Shown: one piece after another, positions 1 to 8,000 of the stretch
How positions within the stretch are numbered: position 1 is the first letter of the stretch
Layout: the number at the start of each line of letters is the position of its first letter
Origin: Phoronis ovalis
Lineage: Eukaryota > Phoronida > Phoronidae
Length of the DNA stretch: 11,187 bases
Direction of reading: 5' to 3'
Assembly: GCA_028565635.1 (NCBI GenBank)
Contig: JAOXYB010055545.1
Span: forward strand, 1-11,187
Translations under genes and position numbers: made by a program
The notes under the pieces: model-generated
Told to the model about the DNA's origin: nothing
Database searches by the model: none
What the model saw: the letters and a program-made list of their open reading frames with translations, nothing else

Positions 1-292
1 TCCCTTTCTACTTAATATTCCTATTGCCTGCACTTTTTTCATCCTGAAACAATTATTATTAGCTAAAACAGGTAAATACGTTAATATAGCTCATATCAAG
101 CCATATTAAACAAATGCCACTCCAAGACCTATAACAATGCTGCATATCCTATAAATAGGATAAGCAGTATCTCCAATAACGCTATCACAATGTACCTTGA
201 GGTTTTTCGAAACAATATCTACTTGTGTTTCAAGATTTTCATTTTGTACATTAACTCAGCACACATTAAGAGCATTACAGGATGACACTCAC
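1..292 (-). other. HYI intron 5 (incomplete)
   Basis: Starts with the donor GTGAGT at 292-287. I looked for the next HYI exon (D-I-F-H-W-like start) on the minus strand and found none, so the window ends inside this intron. Confidence 0.7.
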
Positions 293-342
293 CATCTGTA
301 ATTTCACATTCCCATGGTTCAACTTTTCAATGTAAGTGACCG
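293..342 (-). CDS. HYI: HYI coding exon 5 (short)
   Basis: A 50-base exon between atattttttag|cg and CAGATG|gtgagt. Encodes AVTYIEKLNHGNVKLQM, which aligns with the segment before the conserved D-F-H of the family. Frame and phase match exon 4 (phase 1 in, phase 0 out). It is too short to show up by ORF length. Confidence 0.82.
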
Positions 343-2693
343 CTAAAAAATATCATCTTGCTTTGTGTAACATGTTATAAAATAGGAAATCCTTAAAATG
401 ATTTGAGGATTTGGTTGGTGCTAATTTAATTGCTACACAGCAAGACACTAAAAATGCAAAATCCTTGCCTTTTGCCATATACCATACTGATGACATCACA
501 GCAAGCATCCAACACACTAATAGCTAATGATTTTTTAACAAGCAAATTTGAACTAGGAAATGAGTCTCTTTGATAGTATTTATCACTGAAAACACAATGT
601 AAAATTTATTTGAATATGTTTTATTATTTATTAATTCTTTATTGAAAAACAATACTGGTTTGCATGATAATGTTTTATTAAGTAAACTGAAAAAGAATCT
701 ATCTATCTTTCTTGATGTAAATTTGTTGACTAAGAATGCATCATTATAATACAAACCTTGTGGAATCTTTGTGAGGAAATAATTTGGAGCACTAATTTTG
801 TCATTAATAGGTTCAATTACAGCTAGTATGTTTTCCTGAAATGTAAAAGTTAAGAAAGAATTATGTACATTTCACTTACACTTGACTTATTGCTATGTTT
901 TAGAAACTGTGTTTATTACGTGGCATGTTTTTAAGAATCAGTGGTTTGCATACACAACAGATTTTTTTTCACAATTTCTTACTCAGCATTATATATTACA
1001 GTATGAACTGTTTTAAAAAGCAGGTTACTGATTAGTGAGCAATATAGTATAACAAATATTTTCATACTCTCTTTAGCCTGTCAGCTGCATATTTCAAATT
1101 TTTTAAGAAAATATCCTCTTGTGCTTTAGGTAGTTTACCAGCCATGATGTGCATTCTGAAATATAGAAGCAGAAATATATTGTAATATAACAATGCCCAA
1201 GAATACTTTTTTAAATGCTTCAAACTCTTACTCTGTTAAAATATTTAACAAACTTTGTAAAAACAAACAAAAGTTGGAACAACATGTACAGTAGAAAGAG
1301 GGTTTGGGAAAAATAAATTTACAAGCTGTCGAAAGTCCATCATAGCAAATGTTGATAAAGTTAAAGCATAGCCTGAACTAAATTAATATTCCATCTGGTA
1401 CCTTTTACAGTTTAATGCGTTAGCATACTCAATAGATGTTTCCAACTTATTCTGGAACTCTGCTTCACGGCCAGGTAAAGCTGCTATACCTAGATCACCA
1501 GCTTTCATATCGCCTATAACGACAACAATCACTAGTTTATGCATGGCTGCATTTTAATTTTTCTTCTATCATTAAAAGAGTTTTGAGACGATACAGGTTT
1601 TAATCAGTGAATAATAAAACAGTCCCATAAAGTTACCTTTTGTTTATGGACTCACCTTTTTTAAAAATACCTGACTGCTCAGTTTCCGGAAGGTACTCAT
1701 GGTTTTCTGACTACGGGGAAGTTCCGCAAACCCAATCCAAAATTTTAGTTTGTGGTAGCAAACGTAACCCAAATGTTTTGAAATATAATTAAAGGTAGCA
1801 ATCCAAAACTTTAAAAATATTGAAGTAGCAATCCATTTTAACACAAACTAACCAAATGTTCTAAATCTTCTTATAGATACAAACCTAAAATTAATCTAAA
1901 TTATTTGCTGCAAGCAGTGGGTAGCAATCCCGGGGGGGGTACTGTCATTCAAAGTCACCCCCTTTTTTCAGCTCCAGCATTTACCATAGGGCATGTTATT
2001 CACAAAGTTATTTACCACAGGGTATATAATTTACAAGAGAATTTTACACAGGGTATCTATTTCGGGAGAGTTATTTACAACAAGATATATTTTTCATGTT
2101 TTTTCATTTGATGGTCAGGATTTTTTACGCGATACGCCTGGACCGCACAACCCTACCAACAACTTTTTTGTGAAGTACCCCCAAATTTCTTTACGGTAGC
2201 AATCCAAAAAAATACAGTAAGAAGTATACAATCCAAATCCAAAATTTTCAACTGGGCTGCACACCCGCACCAAAAAATAACTTGAGTACCACCCCTCGGG
2301 GCTCAGTTGGAGTCAGTTTTATGCACTAATATTATTGTAATAATTATATGTGGGACTAATCACTAAATAAAGGGAGTGCTAAATGAGAGGTTGTGTTGTT
2401 AAGTTTGTCTGATTTTACAGTAACTGTTATATAATTATATATTTATTGATGAAATTACGGTTTTAAAACAAGCATCTCCAGGGTATATGTACTGTACCTG
2501 GCCATGCATTAATTAGCACTTGTTGAAGGCCAGTTCTTTCTTTTGCTGCCTTCAATTTTTCGACTGGAACATCGTATGGAAATGCACATTCTACTGCTTC
2601 AAATCCAAAATCCCAGGCTGCTTTATAGCGATTTTCTAATCCTTCTATTTCCTTGAACATCATAGAAATATTGGCAGCAAATTTCAGTGACAT
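293..2693 (-). CDS. HYI: Hydroxypyruvate isomerase, 5' five coding exons (gene runs off the window)
   Basis: Homolog of hydroxypyruvate isomerase, a TIM-barrel sugar-phosphate-isomerase-like enzyme that interconverts hydroxypyruvate and tartronate semialdehyde. Coding exons read on the minus strand: 2693-2498, 1513-1402, 1155-1068, 835-757 and 342-293. All introns are GT-AG and the frame holds throughout, giving about 175 residues of a family length near 275. Diagnostic stretches in order are LKFAANISMMF (residues 3-13), GFEAVECAFPY, LINAWPGD, LPGRE, MHIMAG and AVIEPIN. Glu140 in EPIN matches one of the two catalytic glutamates of the family; the second would lie outside the window. The start is the ATG at 2693, which matches where family members begin and has A at -3. 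The frame stays open to 2735, but the codon there is TTG. The last exon seen ends in VKLQM, just before the conserved D-I-F-H-type segment. The gene diverges from the membrane-protein gene. Identification is from remembered family sequences; exact splice sites are inferred. Confidence 0.93.
343..756 (-). other. HYI intron 4
   Basis: 414 bases between exons 4 and 5, AT-rich. An open frame at 524-754 runs straight from exon 4 into the intron and has low-complexity composition; I see no gene or structured repeat here. Confidence 0.8.
757..835 (-). CDS. HYI: HYI coding exon 4 with catalytic glutamate
   Basis: Acceptor tttcag|gaaaa, donor CAAG|gtttgt, 79 bases. Encodes ENILAVIEPINDKI and on to YFLTKIPQ. 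The E-P-I-N motif carries the conserved active-site glutamate. Confidence 0.92.
1068..1155 (-). CDS. HYI: HYI coding exon 3
   Basis: Acceptor ttcag|aatgc, donor AGA|gtatga, 88 bases. Encodes MHIMAGKLP followed by FLKNLKYAADRL, matching the H-x-M-A-G strand and the helix after it. It lacks several residues of the loop after MAGKLP compared with the human and E. coli proteins as I remember them. Ends in phase 0. Confidence 0.9.
1402..1513 (-). CDS. HYI: HYI coding exon 2
   Basis: Entered after gttatag|gcgat and left at AAAAG|gtacc. It is 112 bases and encodes GDMKAGDLGIAALPGRE and on to ALNCK, which aligns with the GE-WGL-ALPGRE region of the family. The split codon at its end becomes Arg103. 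Confidence 0.92.
1929..2181. repeat. Inner copy of the same element
   Basis: Begins cccggggggggtact near 1930 and ends gtgaagtaccccc near 2181, so it has its own pair of inverted ends. Its right-hand part (gaccgcacaaccctaccaac...) is a diverged copy of gggctgcacacccgcaccaa at 2254-2273. It also holds four 31-32-bp units (separate entry). The GTAGCAATCC motif resumes right after it, as expected if it inserted into an older copy. The exact boundaries are uncertain. Confidence 0.5.
1980..2096. repeat. Four tandem 31-32-bp units
   Basis: Units begin TTTAC(C)A at 1980, 2011, 2043 and 2074, each followed by a CATAGGGCAT, CACAGGGTAT or ACAAGATAT core. The spacing of 31, 32 and 31 bp is regular and the copies are diverged. 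This is an internal array of the TIR element. Confidence 0.7.
2498..2693 (-). CDS. HYI: HYI coding exon 1
   Basis: Encodes residues 1-65 plus one base, from MSLKF to LINAWP. The donor reads CCAG|gtaca. Its trailing G joins GC of the next exon to make the glycine of the conserved P-G-D. Sequence past 2497 (TVHIPW...) is intron read-through. Confidence 0.92.
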
Positions 2694-2798
2694 CTTGGGA
2701 CTAGAAATGGAACAGTTTGCAAGTTTTTCAGCCAAAACACCGAGAATATGAACCTTGTGTGCACAATTAGGCCACGGATTGGGGTCAAGCTCTAATAT

Positions 2799-2808
2799 TA
2801 TCGCGAGA
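2799..2808. promoter_or_regulatory. TCTCGCGAGA-like palindrome
   Basis: TATCGCGAGA differs from the 10-bp consensus at one base and contains the TCGCGA core. It lies roughly midway between the two first ATGs. Confidence 0.45.
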
Positions 2809-2829
2809 TTTACTTGTCGTGAGGGTGCG

Positions 2830-2837
2830 TGACGTCA
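2830..2837. promoter_or_regulatory. CRE palindrome TGACGTCA (CREB/ATF-type site)
   Basis: A perfect 8-bp consensus lying 10 bases before the plus-strand ATG at 2848. The family of factors (CREB/ATF bZIP) is known to bind this palindrome in animal promoters. Occupancy here is inferred. Confidence 0.65.
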
Positions 2838-2847
2838 TTGTTGTAAA

Positions 2848-2860
2848 ATGGCGGAAGAAG
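2848..2860 (+). other. End of leader exon, start of an 11-codon uORF
   Basis: ATGGCGGAAGAAG is followed by a donor GTAAAA at 2861. Spliced to the acceptor cattgcag| at 3804, it reads MAEEDYKGGNV and stops at 3825-3827, 11 bases before the main ATG at 3839. The ATG context (AAAATGG) is strong. The frame of the main protein has a stop at 3809-3811 just inside the acceptor, so this exon cannot extend the main ORF by this splice. The transcription start site is unknown, and the splice is inferred from motifs only. Confidence 0.5.
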
Positions 2861-3804
2861 GTAAAATATTTTTGCTCATTTTTCGTATTTCCTAAGGATA
2901 TTCCACATTATTTGATAGTGAGATATAAGTTCTATGGATAGTACAAGAATAGAAACACTTCAGGGAACATGGTCATTCATAATAATTTGTCTTTGGTTGT
3001 ATGACTATCAGTATTGGATTGTTAACAAAAATGTGTCTACCTGCAGTAGCCAGTAAATTTCAGCCTTAACTATACCCCTACTGAGTAGTACCTATATAAA
3101 ACAGTGATATAAAAAGACAGAAATTCTGCGCAGCAAAATTTTATTTACGGGCACGTACTTGTGTGGATGGACTGATAAATATTCTGCTTGAGTGAGGACA
3201 TGTTTAAATTTAATTTGTATGTATTTTATTTTTAATAAAAAATCCTTTCAGAGATTAACAAGAACTGAGTGAAAATTGTCTCAGTTTTTTTGCTGCAATG
3301 TTTCACGCAAAATCACAGTGAATGCAACTACAACGTTTATGCGAGAAACACTGGCTACTACAATTAAAATGTGTCATGCGACATGTGTTACTTGTATTTT
3401 TATTGTACCTGCTTGTTGATGTCAAACTTCTGGTATATAGCTGTAACAGCTCTTAAAAGTATATGCACTTAAAAGTTTAAAACCCTAGGGCTAAACTTTT
3501 GCTATTAATAATATTTTTTAATCCAAGTTGATTTCAATTTAAAAAAAGTTAATTTTGTTTTTAATAGTTTATTATTTAAAAAAAAATGAAAAACATGTTG
3601 TATAATGTTGCTGGTGGTGTGTTCGAACTTCTGTGATGCAGGAACAAATAACATTAGAAAGTTGTCCAAACCTGTTACAATTTGAGTTATTTGTTTTCCA
3701 TAATTTCATTAATAGTCACAAGGAAAAACTAATTAATCAACATAACCATACATATATAAATGTTCGTCCAAATGCTTTCTATAAACAGCATTATTTCATT
3801 GCAG
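2861..3804 (+). other. Putative leader intron, 944 bases
   Basis: Donor GTAAAA, acceptor ttatttcattgcag. The interior is AT-rich with several A/T runs. I found no coding exon on either strand. The open frame 3633-3827 that crosses the acceptor is low-complexity and resembles no protein I know. Confidence 0.5.
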
Positions 3805-3838
3805 ATTATAAAGGTGGAAATGTGTAACTAACGTTATA

Positions 3839-5099
3839 ATGTCTGACGCAGAAAAAAACACAGAATGTCCTCCTCCAAGAGAATCATTCCCGTTGCTACC
3901 AATGCCACCTGGTGGGCAACATGGGAGGCAGGGATATTCAAATCTGGGATTTGATTCCAATATTAAGATTGAAAAGGGTAGAGAGTACTGGGAAGATAAA
4001 GATTGGAATGAAGATAAAATACTTTTCTCTTATGACAAGAAAAGAGGCACTTCTATGATCCTTTATGATTCACTGCTAGTTATTTTGGATTATCTACAGA
4101 TCTTTGCATTACTTCAGTCTTTGGCATTACGCTGGCCGTGGCCCGAAGACTGGTTAAAACATACATCATTTGTTTTCCTCTTCAATGTTGATGTATGGGA
4201 ATTCAGCAAGATACAGCACAATGGCACTTATAAGAATGTAAAGAACTATTATACTCCCAGCACGGACATGCCTTATAATTATTGGAACTTGCTGTGTGCT
4301 TGGGCTGCAGTTATTTTTGTGGCTGTGATTATTCTTGTTATTACATATATTGTACTAAACATTCACAAGCATCCATTTATGATGGTTCATATTGCAAATT
4401 TGAAGCGTGCTTACATTATCTCTGCAGAAGTACTAGCTCTTCCCCTTGGTATTACATTGGCTCGTCTCTTTCACTGTCGTCCGGATGCATCAGTTGTTTC
4501 AGATAAACAGTTAGTTGATATCAGTAATGATATTGAATGTTTTGGCGATCCCCACTGGGCTTATTTGGCTCCGACAATTGTGACTGGTTTCCTCTATTAC
4601 ATTGTATTTCCTATCTGGTTGATAAATAAAACCAAACAAGAAATATTAGCTGCAACCAAAGATCAACATGAAGGATTTCTTCAATTAAAAGAAACAGAAT
4701 ATGTTCAAGGATTAGATATGATTTACATTGTAAATGGCTACCCTTTGTTTTCCTCCTTCAGTCTGTGGGGTGTTTATTACCGTCCATCATTAATCATGTT
4801 CAAGTTCTCAATGCTGATATTTTATGGTGCGTTATTTCAACACACCTTTGCACAGTGTGTCGTTATCAACCTAATCTTAGCTGTGATGTTTGTTGTATAT
4901 GCTATTATTCGACCATTCCGTGTTAAACCTTTCAACTTCATGCTGGTCATGAATTACCTCTGCCTTACTGCAAATTGTCTTCTTGGTACAATGCTGACAT
5001 CATTTGATTCCTATTCCGTTCAGTCTCCATGGTTAACTCCAACTTACATGACCTACATAGTTGTCTTTATTAATGCTGTCTGGCTTATTTGCTGCATAG
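3839..5099 (+). CDS. Membrane-protein exon 1: the eight-segment membrane module
   Basis: Encodes residues 1-420. The first 70 are polar and Pro/Gly-rich (cytosolic). Likely membrane segments: 72-96, 150-173, 192-211, 241-262, 318-336, 340-357, 366-386, and 403-428, which is completed by exon 2. The first external loop (97-149) carries WPWP, FNVDVW and an N-G-T sequon at Asn128. The second external loop has Cys213 and Cys234, a possible disulfide. The cytosolic loop 262-300 is rich in Lys and Glu. A basic RPFRVKPFN follows segment six. The donor is CATAG|gtaaga; read-through past 5099 gives a spurious end at 5143. Confidence 0.9.
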
Positions 5100-8000
5100 G
5101 TAAGACAATACTTAAGATGAGAATAACTCATTTTTGTTCTTGATATCAGTTACAAATAATTTTCACATGCTAGCAATCATTTATCCCTTATTTCATAGTA
5201 GAAATGAAACATGTAAAACGTGTTGTGGACAACTTGATATTTCTTACAAATAATGTCTATTGGTTGTTCAATTAAAATATGCCAGAATGATCTGCTGCTT
5301 TAATACTACTGATATTGCATTCTAGGTTTTCTCTCGTATTTGGTATTAAGACACTTTGGTTGCTGTATCAAGTGGATAAAGACTCCTTTGTGGCCATCAA
5401 TGACATCTCAAGGATTGGATAAACTAGATCCTTACACAAGAAAATTTATGAGAGGCATTCTGAGGGCAAGGCATCTTTTAGGTATGAAATTAAACTTTTG
5501 AAATTAAAAGAATTAAGCTTTTTAAGTAAACACTGGTTTAAATTGAATAAGTAATAAATTTATCCTGTAGAGATTTTCTCAGCTGCACATTAAATGCTTC
5601 TCTGTAGTGTTATAAGCTTGTTCAGACAATTTTTTTCCAGTTTTATTTCACTTGTCTATTTACTGAACCAAGGAAGATGCAATGAAGTTCTAATATGGAC
5701 ATCCTTGACCATTCTTATAACATCATTAGTGGGATGGGTTTTGTTTTTTGGTTGGCATCAGTTTTTGTTGACTCATAGTTGTAACCTAACTTGTAAAATT
5801 GGTATTTATACTATAAAATCTTATAGCTGTTGTAAAATTGTAAGAAATTGTAGCCTTTTTTCAGAAAAGACTATGTCCATGCCACCAATATTTGCCCCTG
5901 CTCATGAGCTATCTCGGCAGATCCAGATTCTCAATGCTTACTGCCGGGAAGCAGAGTTCTTAGCTGACCCCATTCATCCAACTCTTTGGGATTTGCTAGA
6001 TGACATGATTGAAGCGCATTCTCGAATTGCACCTAAGTCACTCTTCGCTGGTATGTCTCACTGTTACCTGATAGGTGCTGGTGCTATTAGTAGTCTTAAT
6101 GTCCATAAAATATATTGATTTATTTAGTAGTCCATATTATTTAAAGTTTATTAAGGTTTGGTATGTTACCTTGCATACTAGAATCAGTTTTAGTTTTGCA
6201 TAGGAGTGCATAAATTCCTTTCCCGTTTGGAATTTAGGATTTGTATCTTTTGCCTGATTTTGTTGTAGATAGTGTAAAAGATTCCATCCGTCAGACAGCA
6301 GCCGAACTTATGAAAATTATGCCCATGTTTGTCAGGCGACTGGCTCAAAGAGAATATGATTTCATACTGGTACATCCTGTTAAAAGAAGACTTCTACTTA
6401 AGATGTACTGCATGGGTATGAGTTATTTTGACACAGCTGACTTGCACTTAAAAATGAAGAAACTAGAAAAATAGACTTACATTTAGTAGTTCTGTACATG
6501 TTATAACTAATGGATGCACAATACTCTATTTTGATATTGTAAATTTTATTAATTTGTATTCTTTACCTTTTGTAATATCATTCAAATCTGATGGTTTTCA
6601 CTGAAATTGTTATAGGTCTTTTTCTAAATGGTCGTTCAGAAAAGATTAAAAAGGAAAAGATGAACACGCATGCTATTAAGAGGATCTGGAGGAAATCATC
6701 GGTATACCATGATGTAGAAGGTAAATGCAATGGTGAAGATTAAAAGTGAAAAAAGCATTAGGCAAAGCTTAGCTAAGGATTAAGGACTGCAATGCAAAAT
6801 AATGCTACTCTCACATATTTTTGCTTGATGCCTCTTTATTCACATTAATTTTATTTCTAACCTGTTGTTCAGGGCTTGACACCTGCTGAAAATAGGTAGT
6901 AGCCCTGTGGGCCAGCTGTTCCAAATCAAGTGACCCCATTTAATTTCTGGGACCCTAGCATTTTTGATGCCTGGAGGGCACTAAGCAAGCTAGGGGGTTT
7001 GGGGGCATGCCCCCAGATATTTTTGTAAATTTTGATGTGATTTTGTAATCTGGAGTCATTTTCAGGCTAATTTTTGATTTTGATAATCATGAAAAATTAC
7101 ATTTTCACAACCCAATCATGTGAATGTTTTTTAACCTGTCCACAAAGTGTATTTTGAGATCTTAATAGTATTTTTGACATGGAAAGAAATCTCAAGTCAT
7201 TCATTTACTTAGGGCTGTTCCCGTAAAAAAAGTGGGGGAGGGGGGGAAGGCACTTTCATTTTATACCCACCACCCATAATTTTTAATTAGCTTGTAATGC
7301 AACCACCCATAATTCTGAACACAACCACCTACAATTTTTTATTTCAACTGCCTTCCCCCCCCCTCCCCCACTTTTTTTACTGGAACAGCCCTTATGTTAC
7401 AACCTTCGTTATTTACTTACTGTCTTGAAATACTACCCAACCATACACTAACAGCTAACAAGCAAAAGAAGGCCTAGTGACAAATTAAACCTCCGAAACT
7501 TTGACCTTCCATATTATTGCGGATTAAATTGTTTGTCTTCTGAATTCAGCTTAGACAGCAATAGAAATCATCACATTCATTATGATAATCCTCATTGTTT
7601 GAATCAAAACATGACTCAATAAGCGATATTTTAAGTTGAGATATGCTCTCGCCAGCTGTAGCTGCAAGTACATGTAGTCTGCAGTTTCCTCTTCATCATA
7701 TGAATACTAATTAATCTTCATCTGAGTTTAATGTATAGTCTTCATTTTGGCCCTCATCAATTATCCTGTCAATGTCATCAACACCTTAAAAATTTATCCA
7801 TGTTATACAGAAAAAAATTAATTTAGTTATGAAACTTCTTGAAAGTAAAAACTTTTTTGAAAATGATTGCAGAAAATTAAGCTAATGAAACAAAATCATT
7901 GATTGGAGCAAAAGGTCAGGCCGACATCCAAACACTTTATTAGTTACTTCAGTTGGCTAGGTGACTGCAGAAAGCACCACCAACAGACAAATTTTGACAA

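Larger units (their letters stand above)
1686..2301. repeat. Non-autonomous TIR element (CCGG..GGTACT ends), probably with a second copy nested inside
   Basis: The left end reads ccggaaggtactcatgg at 1686. The right end reads gagtaccacccctcgggg at 2284-2301, an imperfect inverted match. The GTAGCAATCCAAAA-type motif recurs at 1795, 1825, 1921 (GTAGCAATCC only) and 2196, with a degenerate copy at 2224. The layout matches a repeat I recall as abundant in several marine invertebrates (CCCGGGGGGGTACTC termini, internal GGGTAT and GTAGCAA units). It contains no coding capacity. No clear target-site duplication is visible, so its class is unassigned. Confidence 0.6.
1514..2497 (-). other. HYI intron 1, carrying repeats
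   Basis: 984 bases between HYI exons 1 and 2. The central 620 bases are repeat-derived (see the separate entries). The flanks, about 1514-1684 and 2302-2497, are AT-rich with nothing recognisable. Confidence 0.85.
2694..2847. promoter_or_regulatory. Compact bidirectional promoter between HYI and the membrane-protein gene
   Basis: Only 154 bases separate the HYI start codon (minus strand) from the first ATG on the plus strand. The interval holds ATTGG at 2778-2782 (CCAAT on the minus strand), TATCGCGAGA at 2799-2808 (nine of ten bases of TCTCGCGAGA, a motif of divergent housekeeping promoters in vertebrates) and a perfect TGACGTCA at 2830-2837. It is locally rich in CpG, unlike the AT-rich surroundings. 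There is no TATA box at a sensible distance. Shared regulation is inferred from layout. Confidence 0.7.

Noticed and set aside
524-754. Minus-strand ORF of 76 codons.
   Set aside because: It is read-through into HYI intron 4 next to the exon 4 donor, AT-driven composition.
1644-2199. Short ORFs on both strands (1644-1844 minus, 1905-2111 and 1993-2199 plus).
   Set aside because: They lie in the repeat elements of HYI intron 1 and overlap in different frames. None resembles a protein.
2694-2735. Extension of HYI exon 1 upstream to 2735 (AEKLANCSISSPK before MSLKF).
   Set aside because: The codon at 2735-2733 reads TTG, not ATG, and family members begin near MSLKF. The ATG at 2693 is preferred.
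3633-3827. Plus-strand ORF of 64 codons crossing the leader acceptor.
   Set aside because: Low-complexity composition and no recognisable similarity; it overlaps the leader intron and its acceptor at 3804.
4282-4506. Plus-strand ORF inside the large membrane exon in another frame.
   Set aside because: It shadows the 3839-5099 reading frame, which has clear membrane-protein character.
5594-5864. N-terminal half of a 174-codon ORF before exon 3.
   Set aside because: Intronic: a good acceptor (ttttttcag) lies at 5864 and the exon 2 donor matches its phase. The hydrophobic residues come from T-rich sequence.
6190-6375. Minus-strand ORF opposite exon 4.
   Set aside because: Antisense shadow of a supported exon.
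7240-7360. G-run and C-run pairs as possible rRNA-like or CRISPR-like repeats.
   Set aside because: They are the two inverted ends of one MITE, with TTA flanks; no spacer array is present.
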